A DNA stretch of 64,000 nt from Dasypus novemcinctus (Eukaryota > Chordata > Mammalia > Cingulata > Dasypodidae). A program made the translations under genes and the position numbers. Positions 46,910-59,995 of this stretch are shown piece by piece (positions within the stretch are counted from its first letter, which is position 1; every line of letters begins with the position of its first letter). The stretch is from the NCBI RefSeq assembly GCF_030445035.2, contig NC_080676.1, positions 17,770,940 to 17,834,939 of the forward strand. The letters are read 5' to 3'. The notes below the pieces were generated by a model that did not search any database, was not told the origin of the DNA, and saw nothing but the letters and a program-made list of their open reading frames with translations.

Positions 46910-47493
46910 GTAATCAAGGTCTATATTTTATGGTTTAAACTTTGCACTGCACAGTTTTATAGGCTTTGACAAAAGTATAATGTCAGGTATTCATAATTGC
47001 AGTAACACAAAGAGTAATTCTGATGCCCTAACAATGTCCCTGTGTTCTATCTATTCTTCCCTTCCCCTTCCCTCTGAACCTCTGGTAACCACTATCTTTA
47101 TAGCATGTTACAAGTTCTTCCATTACCGCATGATAATTTGAAATAATAATAAATCTACATTGGTCCATGGTTACCACCCACCTTGTGTTTGTTTATTATT
47201 CAGTACTGAGGAATTTAGGATGATGTCTGTTCTGACTGCTTCAGATTGAGAAGGTATTTAAACATTATGCTGCCGATGGAAGAAATTGTTTTGCTTGCAG
47301 TTGTAGATTCTCCATTTTTGGAGCTGGAGCTTGCCAAGCATCATGATTTTGTTAGCTGTCCTTGACACATACATGTTTTGGACAGATTTCCTCAATCAGG
47401 TTAGAGAAATCCTTTTTTGTTTATAATTTCCTTGTGAGTTTTTATCAAAGGTGAATTATTAGTTTTGCTAAGTTAACATTCAACATTTATCAT
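46910..47493 (-). mobile_element. Antisense L1M, piece 3
   Basis: TATAGGCTTTGACAAAAGTA, TAATGTCAGGTATTCATAAT and CTCTGGTAACCACTATCTTT are reverse-complement L1M 3' UTR phrases that continue piece 2. From about 47,400 the sequence reads as antisense ORF2 (TTAGAGAAATCC, GAGTTTTTATCAAAGG). It stops at a MaLR solo LTR. Confidence 0.7.
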
Positions 47494-48114
47494 TGTGGTT
47501 GTTTGAGATGATTTATGAATCCCCAAAAGACAATTTACGTTTGTAAACTAATCTATTCTTCTGACTGTGTTACCCTTTGATTGTATTAGATTCAGCTGAG
47601 ATGTCTTTGATTAAATTATGTTAAGATTAGGGCTTTCATTTGACCATGTCAGTAGGGCATGACTCTGGTTGAGTCCCTGATATAAAAAGACACTCACTCA
47701 AGAAGGCACACAGAAGAGGAGAGAACTTGATCATTTCAGTCTTGCCGTGTGACAGAAAGAAGAAGGCTAAAACCCTGGGAAGAGAGATGGACCATTTGTC
47801 TGATAGTTTGCAGCTGAACAGATGAGAAGGCCCAAAAAGAAATGAGCCCTATTCCAGCCTACAGCTGAGATCAGAAGTAGCTGGGACCAGAGAACTTTAA
47901 GAGGGCAAAAGAAAGAGAGACCAAGCATGGATTGCCCACCATCTTGCTTCAACACATGGCAACTGACTTTGGTGAGAAAGTAAGTCTCATGGTATCTTGA
48001 GCTGGACTCTTCAGGGCCTTGTAACTGTAAACTTTTACTTCAAATAAATACCCTTTATAGAAACTGACCCATTTCTGGTACTTTGCATCAACACCCCTTT
48101 GACTGACTAATACA
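47494..48114 (+). mobile_element. Solo MaLR-type LTR with perfect 5-bp duplication
   Basis: TGTGGTTGTTTGAGATGATT to TGACTGACTAATACA, 621 bp. TATA-like GATATAAAAAGACACTC near 47,680 and CAAATAAATACCCTTTATAG near 48,041. ATCAT flanks both ends (47,489-47,493 and 48,115-48,119). It interrupts antisense L1M ORF2, which reads on in register of order afterwards. Confidence 0.93.
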
Positions 48115-48480
48115 ATCATCATATGGTTTATTTTTTATCTTTGATATTTCAAATGGTCTACTGGAATAATAGATTTTTCTGGGGTTGAACTATCTTTGTA
48201 TTCTTGGCAAATACTCTACTTAGTTAAGTTTTTTTATTTACTGATGTTTGATTTAATAATATTTTATTTAAGATTTTTGCATGTTTTCATTAGTAAAATA
48301 GCTCTCTATATTTTTTTCTTATATTGTCTTAATTACTGTGGTAGCATATCAATATGAGTTTAGTACCTTTGGAAATTTACTGTTCTTCAATGTGATAGGC
48401 ATAAACTAAGCATGTTTGCCTCTTAAAGTTTTGGTGAAGCTCATCTTCTTGTCTTGGTTTCTTTTATGGTGATTTTGTTC
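48115..48480 (-). mobile_element. Antisense L1M, piece 4
   Basis: ATCATATGGTTTATTTTTTA, GGGGTTGAACTATCTTTGTA, AAGATTTTTGCATGTTTTCA and GTGGTAGCATATCAATATGA follow the reverse complement of L1 ORF2 in the correct order after piece 3. Very diverged; the right border is approximate. Confidence 0.6.
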
Positions 48481-51400
48481 ATTTGGTTTTGAGGCTATGG
48501 CTATATCTCTCCTGGATCTCATCAGGAGCTATTGCCAGTTCTAGATTTCAAGTACCAAAACTCCTTTGGTTCCCTTTCTTGTGGGTGAACTTTAGGTCCT
48601 GGAAACATCTACCTACTTAGTACTTAAGATCAGGGAGGTGACAGAATCTTCTCTGTTCACAACTTTGCATTTCTTTTCTTTTTCTGGTTAAAATGATTTT
48701 GTCTTAGCATTTGAGAAAGGCCATAGTCTTCTGACTTTCTCATTTTATATTTTACCCATCTTTCATATGTGTTTGGAACAGAGGGTACTATCAAAGTATG
48801 AACCTGTTTCTCACTCTTACCTAAACAACTGTAAAACATAGTTTTCTCTTTCAGATATTTGATAGCTAGGTATATATGTCCATCAGTGATATACTGAATT
48901 GAATATTCAGTATTATATATATTCAACTTATATGTGTCTTTGAATATGCACATGTATACAAAAAGATGGTTAAACATAGTTTTCTAATTTTCTCTTTGCA
49001 CCATTTCAAATATTGATCTTCATTTGTTCAACCCTGTTTTGCTTCCCTTAAATCTACATAATGCTTTGCTCATGTTGTTTGAGCTTAAGCTATAATCTTA
49101 ACTGCCCAACCAGTGAAAGGCAGTCAGCAGAAACAGCCCAGACACCTTATGTTTAGCACCAACAATCTGACAATACAACTTCTGAATAACAACTTAAAAG
49201 AGCACAGAGCCCTTTTTGACTAATAAGATTCCCCTTCCTTATAATTTATGGAGATCGCTACTTTTTAAGCCATCAGGCATTTGATACTGATTAAATAAGG
49301 AACAAGGCATAAAAACTCACTTGCAGCAATATGTCTAAGTTTCAGAGTAAATTAACAAATCAGAGAACACATATATGCTAATATACCCAACAGAAAAATG
49401 GAAAAATTGGGAAACAGGACTACAGAAATATATGGCTAAAATAATCTAAAATGCATTATGGAGTATAACATACATAGCATTCATGTGTGTACTATACATA
49501 TATACAAAATATTAAAATTTACCCAGTAAAATTAAGAATTCTGCATTATCAATACATGTGTATGGAGTGCTTATTACCTGAAAGATCCAAATATCAAGTT
49601 CAGATGTAAAAAATATAAAAGTGCCATTTTCTATAAAAATCAGATAGCTAGTAATTACTTACTTCTATGTTGTCATTTGTGTCTCACCCATTATTTTATC
49701 GATTTGACCAAGAAGTGATAATTTCACTGTGATTGATTAAACATCAAAATCCACCAAGTATTAAACTGTTTTAGTGTTTCTTATTTGTTCCTAATGCTAG
49801 TTAGTGGGTGTTTTTCAAAATGTCTCTGTGTTGTAAAAGTACAAGTTCTTCCAGAGAACAATACCTTCAGCATTATTTTATAGATATAGAAGCCCCCAGA
49901 GAAGCAGTAGCTATTTCAATTATCATTGGTAGACATTAGTCAATTTTCTTTCATTTTTACCATGATGAAAGTGCTATTTCTTTGTCTCACCTGCTGGACC
50001 ATACCAGCTGGTTAGATACCAAAAATCTAAAAGTACCAATTAAAATAAAAATAGCTAAATCTGTAATAAGTAACAAAGTGCACCTTAGAGCAGTGTGAAA
50101 ATATATAAAGTGATCATTATCAACACCTGCAGTCTACTTTGCCTTGCTTATGATGACTCATTGGCAATAGTTTTGTGTCAGTTTAAAAGGCTGAAAAGTG
50201 AAAAAAGTAAACTTCAACTTTCTTAATGATAATTAAACTCAATTTTTTACCACTTATTTTTTAAACTAACTCTTTAAAATATATTGATATCAAATGGCAC
50301 CAACATAACTATGTTCAAGTTTTCCCATTATTCAACTATAATTCCCTGTGACTGTATAGTGGAAAAAAAAGTTTTTTTTTTTAATATAAAATCAAGAATA
50401 AGCTACCTATTGAATAAATTTCCTCATCTGTGAAATGAGGAAATGTATCTAGCTCAGAGATCACACAGTGGGTGCCACTCAATTCCCACAACCGAGGTGG
50501 ACATTTGATCATGATGTTCTTTTCCTAGACCAGGTTGTGCACAGACATTTCTGCCAGATTGTTTTGTTCCTGAAAACTATGGCCTGAAAGAATAGAATTA
50601 TCTGTCTCGCCAGCTACCACATATACTCAACACACTATTGTATGGGACAGGATAACTGCAATAAAAATTATCATTAGAAAAGAAAAAATCAAAGAAACTG
50701 TAATCAGTGGTTCATGGTAATATGGGAACCATACAGTCTTTGTAAAGACCCACCACCCTAGGGTTAGGACTTTCTATGTTTAGGAACAGAATCCATTTAT
50801 TGGGTGGGAAACCCTTCTCTACTGTCTATTATGGTCCATAGTCCACTCTCTGGAAGGTTCTTCCTTTTCAGCGATCTAACTTGGACATATTTGAAATGAA
50901 TATTGGGAAATATACCTTTTGGGGGACTTTAACAGACTTGATAGCTTATTTCATGCTTGTGCAAGAATGATTAAGTATAGATTTTGAATTCCAAAAAGTC
51001 AAGGGCCTTTTAGGCTTATGATTTCTTCAGCAGTACAATTCTTTAAGAAACTTAGTTCTGTTAGCTTCTAGTCAGTTTCATGTAACAATAACCACCCAAA
51101 GTTCTTTTGATCCTGACTGATTTTGTTTCCTAAACCTCACCGCTTCCATTCTCAATATAATTATGGTTACCACGAGACTATTTGGAAACATATAGACCTC
51201 TCCATCTGCTTTGTACCCTGAGTTACTTTATCTAGGAAGTTGGATTAGGCTTTTCAAGAGCTTTTTAAAATTCCAACTTTTCTTTTGTGATTTAGAAACA
51301 GGTTTTCCAATCTTGCTGATCCTGCATTTCTGGACTTTTTGTAATTCCAATTATTTGTGCTAGCAAAACTAGCTAATTCTTTCTGTAGAGATTATCTCTT

Positions 51401-52049
51401 TCCTGCAGTGCCTTCCATAAACCACCAGTAACAACCAACACACACATTGCTAAGGTTATTTTCCCCGATTGCATTCCCAAGAGCTGCATTCTCAGTGTAC
51501 ATGACCTTTGCTTCTCAAGTAAGTCCAGGTAACAGTTTATGAATAGTTTGTCACTGAATAACATGGATTTCCAGGTTTCCAGCTTTCCAGGTTTTGGTAT
51601 CAGTCTCCTTACCAACTGTCAATGACAATATTAATTTGGGTAATTAATATTTGTTACTTAAAAAAACATTTCCCAAGATTTCAGAAACTTAATACTTAAA
51701 AATGCATTATTTGCTCGTGTTTCAGTGTGGGTTTAGCAGCAGTCCTGATTTCTCCTGGAAATTTGGCTTAGGGATATAGTCATATTTCAAGTCCCATAAG
51801 AGAAAAAGAGAACATGGAAGATCCCACAGGACATCTGATTGGCTAGACTTGGAATTAGTACATCATTTCTACCCATTTTCCATGGGCTTTACCTCAGACA
51901 CCTGGTCTCAACTACATGTCAGAGAAGCTGGAAACAACTGTCTTTATATGTAACTACAAAGAAAACCAAATAATATTTTGAACAAATAGAATCATCTCTG
52001 CTACAAAAACTCTTAGTTTTTGATTGTGTATAAATATCATTATTTCACA
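48481..52049. other. Gene-free sequence, mostly unidentified
   Basis: AT-rich, no reading frame with a motif. A short MIR-like phrase (TTTCCTCATCTGTGAAATGA) sits at 50,419-50,440. The part at 51,640-51,960 looks like a very old LTR or DNA-transposon relic but could not be assigned. Confidence 0.4.
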
Positions 52050-52290
52050 TTTATTCTCAAAAGATATTTTCAGTGGGTATAGAATTCTAATATGGCAGTT
52101 ATTTCTATTCAGCACATTAAAATCATCATCCATTGATACATGCCTTCTGTTTTGGCTGTAAAGCAGTTAGCTGTATGCAAACTATTTTAATTTACCATAA
52201 TTTTCAACTCCCACCCCTTGCTTTTAAGATTTTCTCCCTGTATTTTATTTTTTATTAATTCGCAGCTTTACTATGCTGTAAACTCAGGCA
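52050..52290 (-). mobile_element. Ancient antisense L1M fragment
   Basis: CAGTGGGTATAGAATTCTAA, CATTGATACATGCCTTCTGT and GCTTTTAAGATTTTCTCCCT match the reverse complement of L1M ORF2/intergenic sequence in order. Low conservation. Confidence 0.55.
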
Positions 52291-52833
52291 TTCTTACTGC
52301 TTTTCTTATACAAACTATAATTTAGGGTGATTAAATAGTCAATGAGGTAAAGTTTCTCATTATAGGAAAATTCTGATTAATAAGTGAAGAATGATAGAAT
52401 TATACCCATTTTGCAAATGATAATATGTTAATGGATTTGAGAAATAATTAATTCTGATTACTATTGCTGTTTAACAAATCCCTCCATTACTTAACAGATT
52501 AAAACAGTATTTTTTTTGCTCAGAATATTGTGAGTCTGGAAGGAAGGATGTGCCTGGACATTTCTCACTGGGGCTCTCACAAGTAGCTTCAAAAAAGGGT
52601 TGGCTAAAGCTATAGTAATCTGAACACTCCATTAGATTGGATGTCAAAGATAACTCAGTTGCATGGCTGAAAGCTGCTATGAGATATTAACTGAGAGCTC
52701 TGATGGTACTTCCACAGGAGTTTCTATAAGCGTATTCTCTGGCATGGCACTATAAGTAGTCTGATTTGTTACATGACTGCTGGCTACCTCAGAGCAGACT
52801 TGTCAATTTTGGCATTAATGACATTTTGGGACA
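52291..52833. other. Unassigned old repeat or unique sequence
   Basis: The segment 52,440-52,800 has the look of an ancient mammalian LTR or DNA transposon (CTATTGCTGTTTAACAAATC, CTCACTGGGGCTCTCACAAG) but I cannot name it with confidence. No gene is seen. Confidence 0.35.
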
Positions 52834-53425
52834 TGTGGCAGTTTAAAATTATTTTGTGAATCCCAAAAAAGAGAAAGATTATGTTTTTAAACAAATCTAT
52901 TCCTGTGGGTGCGATACCCTTTGATTGCATTAAATTTGGTTGAGGGCTCTTTAATTATATTTCTTGGTAAGGTAGCTTTAGGGCTTTGGATTAGACTATG
53001 TCAGTGAAGTGTGAGTCAGGTGGGTGCCCTCTGGTTGGGTCTGATAAAATGGAGACAGAGAGAGAGACACAAGACACCAGTAAAGGAAGCCACCATAGTT
53101 GATCCTGCTATATGAGATAAAGGACTCCAGGTTCACCCACAGTTGAGCTGCAAATGAGAAAAGACCCTAAGACTTTACAGGTGAACTCAGAAAGAGAGCA
53201 GAGCCACCGAGACTGAGGGAGGAAACTGAGAGAGACAAGCCCTAGCCAGGTTTGCCTTCAGCTAAGGAAAGGTGAAGACTCAGCAGAGATGGGTGGCCAT
53301 CTTCCTTCATCACATCGCAACTGACTAGGGTGAGAAAATGCCTCTTATAATGCCTTGAGTTGGACTTTTCATGGCCTTGGAACTGTAAGCATTTACCCCA
53401 ACTAAATCCCTTTATAAAACCCAAG
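52834..53425 (+). mobile_element. MaLR-type LTR, 3' end missing
   Basis: It starts TGTGGCAGTTTAAAATTATT, with the shared TTTGATTGCATTAAATTTGG and CTATGTCAGTGAAGTGTGAG phrases. It stops inside CTTTATAAAACCCAAGC, about 50 bp before the usual end, where an L1 begins. Its missing end does not appear on the far side of the L1, so this is not a simple insertion. Confidence 0.8.
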
Positions 53426-54399
53426 CAAGAGGTGGGGCAAGATGGTGTCCAAGTGAGTACACCCTTGGCATCTCTCCTGCAAAGGGCCAGCCGAGTGGAG
53501 ATGGAAACTTGCTGGAGCAGGCTAATTCAGGAACCTACAAAGCAGGAGGTGTCTGGTCATCAATCTGGAGAGACTGCAACTAAAGTAGTGCTCACTCAAG
53601 GTAAAACTGAGGGTTTCTAATCCTGAAGTCAGAAGCTGTGGGAAGGCAAAACCCTTCCCCTTAGGGCAGAGGGCTGCAGCATTCCCTGAAAACTGCTGGT
53701 TGTGTGGCTGAGTTCCCAAGCCCTCTGTTCCCCAAATGCATGATCCCCAATTTCAGGTTCCCTGAGCCCCTATAACTCACATTCCACAGACCCATGTACC
53801 CCTAGTCCATATTATCCTGGGCCTCTGTTTCCCAAACCTAGCACTCCCCAAAATCTGGCATTCCCCTATCCCCTCGGTCTCGGACCAACTCCAGGTGTTT
53901 TGGTGGGAGGTGCAGAGGGACCTGAGGAGTGCAGGTTCAACTTTCTGGTCCCTCCCCACTCCCCCCTCCTTTTTTTTTTTTTTTTTTTTTGAGCTTGGAG
54001 GAGCATAACAGCTGGCTTGGGGAGGGCCTACGAAGAGAGGAGAGGTGAATCTGCTGAAAGAGACCGATTTACCTAAATGCCCTGGGATAGGAAACTTGGT
54101 CTGGGAAGATGGGGAATCAGAAAATTAACTAGCCCTCCTGTAGCACACCTAAGGGAGAGGGACAGTAGGACATGCTTTGCAGGCTTCCAATAGCATATTT
54201 AGGGTTCCTGGCAAGGTGTGAGTGCTCTCTTTCGGGAAATTAATAGTCATTATTTTCTGTGGTGTGTTGGTTCACCAGGGACTCATCTGGGTCTCCTATG
54301 GGGCCCCTCACACAGCCTTCCTGCTGCCCAGGGAGAGAAGGAAGTGAAGAAGGGAGAAGGTTAGACTCCTAAGCAGTTTATTCAATTGTAAAGAGGATT

Positions 54400-54990
54400 C
54401 CTTGCTTGAGGCCTTGTCTGGTCTTTTTTGTTGGTTTGTTTTCCCTTCCTGTTTATTCCCCCATGGCCCTTTTATCTTTTTTTTTTTTTCTTGCTAGATT
54501 TTTATCCCCTTTTTTTTTCGTTTTTCTTTTTTTTTATATTAGGTGCTGCAGGCAGCATTTATTTGCTATGCCTCCTTGTCCTCAATTTCCTCTTTTCTTT
54601 ACATCTTTCTATCGTCCATCATTTATTGTTACTCTTACATTCCACCTCTCTTTGTTTAGCCCCCAATTTTTCTGATTTTTTATTTCTAATGCCTCTATTC
54701 TGTTTTCTATCTTTTATTCACTCTTTATATTATTGTCCTTTCTTTTCTCTTTCCCTCTCTTCTGACCACACTGGCCTTTTAATTCATACTATATTCCTCC
54801 CCATATTGAGTTTACTATCTCATTATAGGTACTCCACTTTTCTTACTGTTATAACTCTACACAGCTTACATGAGTTTAATATCCATGCTCCTAGGTGTCA
54901 CATGGTTCTTTTGCTAACATTTACTATCAATACTACTATTATATATTTTTCTTTTCTTACCCCTTTTGCTTTCCCTGGCCCTAATTTTCC
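54400..54990 (+). other. Pyrimidine-rich tract of the L1 5' UTR
   Basis: Nearly 600 bp of C/T-dominated plus-strand sequence. Because all stop codons contain a purine, long frames stay open here by composition. The longest frame in the window (221 codons, 54,428-55,093, Phe/Leu-rich with a short basic C-terminus) lies over it. I do not call it a gene. Confidence 0.65.
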
Positions 54991-55277
54991 TTCAAGAGAA
55001 CTTAGCCAACAACAAGAATGGAATAAGAAGAACAAAGTGGCAAAGAGAAGACTTCACACATGCAAAAAACAACAACAACTAATTAAAACGTGAGACTAGA
55101 TGAACAGCCTAATCAACTGAATAAATCCATCAAGATAAAATGATGACTAGATAGCAACAAAAAACTACAAACCATACCGATAATCAGGAAAACATGGCCC
55201 AATCCAATAAACAAACTAAAAACTAGGAAGAGCAGTAGAACATCGAACACCTAATCAAAGCTCTCAAAACATATATC

Positions 55278-56130
55278 ATGGACCAATTTAATGAAGTGAA
55301 AGAAGAGATTAAGGATATTAAAAAAACACTTGGAGAGCACACACCAGAAATTGGAATCATACACAAAAAGATAATGAATATGGTGGTGATGAACAGCACA
55401 ATTCAAGAAATCAAAAAAAAAAAAAAAAAAAAAACACTCTCAGCAAATAACAGCAGATTTGAAGAGGCAGAGAAAGAATTAGTGATGTGGAAGACAATAC
55501 ATCTGAAATCAATAGTAGAATTGATCAATAAAAAGATATAAAATGTCCATCAGGGATTTAGGGACCTGAATGAAAATGCAAAATGCACAAATATACATAT
55601 TACAGGCATTCAGAAGGAGAAGAGAAGGGAAAGGGGACAGAAAGGGTGTTGGAGGAAATAATGGCTGAAAACTTCCCAAACCTATTGAGGGAGAGGCATG
55701 TACATGTCCAGGAAGGACAATGCATCCCAAAAAGCATAAATCCCAACAGGCCTACCTCAAGACATATACTTGTCAAATTATATACTTGACAATTTGCTGC
55801 TAAAAGCAGCAAAAGAAAAGAGTATCATCACATACAAAGTTGGCTCCATAAGATTAAGTGCTGATTTCTCATCTGAAACTATGGAGGCAAGAAGGCAGTG
55901 GTATGATACAGTCAAGGTACTAAAAGAAAAAAAATTTCCAACCAAGAATACTCTATCCAGCAAAGCTAGCATTCAAAAATGATGGAGACTTCAAAATATG
56001 CACAGATAAACAGAAACTAAGAGAGTATGACAAGAAAACTGCCCTTCAAGAAATACGAAAGGAGGTTCTGCAGGAGGAAAGGAAAAAAAAAAAAAACAGG
56101 AGAGACTGAGTTGGAGGAAAGTGTAAGAAC
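55278..56130 (+). pseudogene. L1 ORF1 remnant
   Basis: Order of pieces: coiled coil (55,278-55,541, interrupted by an A-run near 55,412-55,434), a P-N-R-P-T-S-R-H-I-L RNA-binding start (55,735-55,780), an I-R-L-S-A-D-F-S-S-E-T-M-E-A-R-R core (55,848-55,896), and a C-terminal lysine-rich part to about 56,130. Three frames are needed to follow it. ORF1p is the L1 RNA chaperone; this copy cannot encode it. Confidence 0.8.
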
Positions 56131-56234
56131 AACTATAAAGACAAAAATAGAAAAAAATCAAACAAAATATGACAAACACAAATCCAAAGAAATTATGGCT
56201 AATATAAATAATTCCTTGAAAGTCATAGTGCTAA

Positions 56235-59200
56235 ATTCAATGAATTAAGCTCACCTGTTAAGAGACACAGATTGGAAGATTGGATAAGGAAATATGACCC
56301 ATCTATATGCTTCCTACAAGAAACACATCTTAGAACCAGGGGTTCAAGGAGATTGAAAGTGAATGGCTGGAAAACAATCTTATAGGCAAACAATGACCAA
56401 AAAAGGGCAGGAGTAGCTATATTAATATCAGATAAAAAAGACTTTAAATGCAAAACAATTGTGAGAGACAAAGATAGACACTACTTATTAGTAAAAGGGA
56501 TAATCTCTCAAGAAGAAAGAACAATCACAGTTATGCCCCTAATAAGGGCACCTCCAAATACATGAGGCAAACACTGGAAAAAATAAGTGAAGGAATAGAT
56601 GCTTCTGCAATTGTAGTGGGGGACTTTAATACACCACTGTCACCATTGGACAGAACATCTCAAAAGAAAATCAATAAAGAAACAAAGACTTTGAACAATA
56701 TATTAGAGGATCTGGACCTAATAGACATATACAGAACATTACACCCAATTACAGCAGGATATACATTCTTCTCAAGCACACATGGATCATTCTCCAAGAT
56801 AGATCACAAGCCAAACCACAAAGAAATTCTCAATGAATTCAGAAAGTATCAAAATCATACAAAATAATTTCTCTGACCACAGTGCAGTGAAGCTGGAAAT
56901 CTTCAAGGGCCAGAGACCCAGATTTCACACAAAGATATGGAAGTTAAACAACACACACTTAGAAAAACAGTGAGTCAAGGAGGAAATCATGAAAGAGATC
57001 AATAACTTCCTTGAAACTATGAAAATGATAACACAACATATCAAAACTTATGGGATGCAGCAAAAGCTGTAATTAGAGGGAAATTCATAGTCATAAAGTC
57101 ATACATCAAAAAAGAAGAAAGAGCTAAAATTGAAGAACTAACTGCAGAATTGGAGGAATTAGTAAAAAATCAACAAACTAACCCCAAAGAAAGAAGAAAG
57201 AAAGAAATGACAAAGATCAGAGCAGAACTAAATGAAATAGAAAATAAGAAAGTGCTTGAAAAAAATAAACAAACCCAAGAGCTGGTTCTTTGAGAAGATC
57301 AATAAAATTGACAAACCCTTAGCTAGACTAACAAAGAAAAAGAGAGAGAAGATGCAAATACACAAAATAAGAACTGAGAAAGGGAATATCACAACTGACC
57401 CTGCAGAAATAAAGACTATCATAAGAGGATACTTTGAAAAACTATATTCCAACAAGAAGGACAATTTAGAGAAAATGGACAAATTCCTAGAAACACATAG
57501 GCGCCAACATTAGTGAAAAAAGAATTTGATGATCTCAACAAACCAATCACAAGTAAAGAGATAGAATCAGTAATTAAAAACCTCCTAAGAAGAGCCCTGG
57601 GCCAGTTGGCTTCACAGGTGAATTCTACCAAACATTCTGGAAAGAACTAACACCAATCTTGCTTAAACTCTTCCAAAAAATCAAAACTGAAGGAACATTT
57701 CCCAACACTTTCTGTGATGCCAACATTACCCTAATACCAAAGCCAAACAAAGACAACAAAAGAAAGGAAAATTACAGACCCAATCGCTCTTATGAATCTA
57801 GACGGGAAAATCCATAACATAATACTTGTTAATCATATTCAACAGCACATTAAATGAATTATAAACCATGATCAAATGGGTTTCATTCCTGGTATGCAAG
57901 GATGGTTCAACATAAGAAAATCAATTAATGTAATACAGCACATAAACAGATTGAAGGGAAAAAAATCACATGATCATATCTATAGATGCAGAAAAAGCAT
58001 TTGACAAAATACAACACCCTTTCCTGATAAAAACACTGTAAAAGATCAGAATAGAAGGAAATTTCTCAACATGATAAAGGGTATATATGAAAAACCTACA
58101 GCTAACATCATTTACAATGGTGAAATCCTAAAATCTTTCCCTCTAAGATCAGGAACAAGACAAGAATGCCCACTATCACCCCATATATTTAACATTGTGT
58201 TAAAAGTACTTGCTTGAGCACTGAGGCAAGAACCAGACATAAAAGGGAAGAAGTCAAAATTTCACTATTTGCAGAAATGATCCTATACATAGAAAGCCCT
58301 GAGAAGTCTATAATGAAGCTTCTAGAATTTATGAGTTCAGGAATGTCACAGTTTATAAAATCAATGCACAAAAATCAGCATTTCTGTACACCAATAATGT
58401 GAGGAGGAAATCAAGAATCAAATATTATTTATGATAGTAAATTAAAAAATAAAATATCTGGGAATAAATTTAGCTAAAGATGTAAAAAATTTATACACAG
58501 AAAACTATACAATGCTGTTCAAGGAAATCAAAGAAGACCTAAATAAGTGGAAGAATATTCCCTGTTCATGGATAGGAAGACTAAATGTTATTGTTATTAA
58601 GATGTCTACCCTACCAAAACTTGTCTACAGATTCAATGTAATCTCAATAAAAATCAACACAGAATTTTTAATGAACTAGAAAAAATAACTAAAATTTATT
58701 TGGAAAAGAAAGAGGCTGCAGATAGCCAAAGACATATTGAAAAAGAAAAATGAAATTGGAGGAATCACACTACCTGACTTTAAAACATACTACAAAGCAA
58801 CAGTGGTCAAAACTGCATGGTATTGGCACAAGGATAGACACACTGTACAATGGAACAGAATTGAGAGTTCTGATAAAGATCCTCACATATACAGTCATCT
58901 GATATTTGACAAGGCCACCAAGCCCAATCAAATGGGAGAGAATGGCCTCTTCAACAAATGGTGCTTAGAGAACTGGATATCCATATTGAAAAGAATGAGA
59001 TAGGAACACCATTTCACACCTTATACAAAAATCAACTCAAGATGGATCAAAGATCTAAATATAACAGCCAAGACCACAAAGACCTCGGAAAACAATGTAG
59101 GGAAGCAATCTAAAGAACCTTGTAATAGGAAATGGCTTCATGAACTTCACACCCAAAGCATGAGCAGCAAAAGAACAAATAGATAAATGGGACTTCCTCA

Positions 59201-59995
59201 AAATTAAAGCCTTTTGCACTTCAAAGGTGTTTGTCAAGAAAGTGAAAAGACAGCCTACCCAACAGGAGAAAATATTTGGTAACCATATATCTGATAGGAG
59301 ACTAATATCCTGCATATATAAAGAACTCCTATATCTCAAAAATAAAAAGAAAAACAACCCATTTTTTAAAATGGGCAAGGGATTTGAACAATATTTCTCC
59401 AAAGAAGAAATACAAATGGGTAAAAAACATGAAAAAATCCTCAAAATCACTAGCTATTAGGGAAATGCAAATCAAAACTCAGTGAGATACCATCTTACTC
59501 CCATGAGACTGGTGGCAATCAAAAAAACAGAAGACTACAAGTATTGGAGAGGATGTGGAGGAATGGGAACACTCATCCCCTGCTGGTGGGAATGCAGAAG
59601 GATCCAGCCATCCTGAAGGACAGTTTGGCAGTTTCTCAAAAAAGTAGCTATATATTTGCCATATGACCCAGCAATTCCACTGTTGTTTATATACCCAGAA
59701 GAACTGAAAACAAAGGACACAAGCCAATATATGCATGCCAATGTTCATAGCAGCATTATTCACTATTGCCAAAAGTTGGAATCAACCCAAATGCCCATAA
59801 ACAGATGAATGGATAAATAAAATGTGGTATACACACACAATGGAATACTACTCCGCTATAAGAAGGAATACAGTACAAATACATAGGATAACATGGATGA
59901 ATCTTGAGAGCCTTATGTTGAGTGAAGCAAACCAGGCATTGAAGAACAAATACTAGATGACCTCTCTGATATGAAATAAGTCAACCAAGCTGCCT
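56235..59995 (+). pseudogene. L1 ORF2 remnant (endonuclease, reverse transcriptase, C-terminus)
   Basis: Endonuclease: C-F-L-Q-E-T-H segment near 56,310, G-D-F-N-T-P near 56,620, S-K-I-D-H near 56,800. The reverse transcriptase fingers and palm follow. At the catalytic site (58,268-58,282) the codons read F-A-E-M: one Asp is lost by an in-frame 3-bp deletion and the other is Glu. A thumb and C-terminal part continues through 58,737-59,003 (A-W-Y-W-x-K-D-R-H) to about 59,995. Many stops and frameshifts. Confidence 0.85.
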
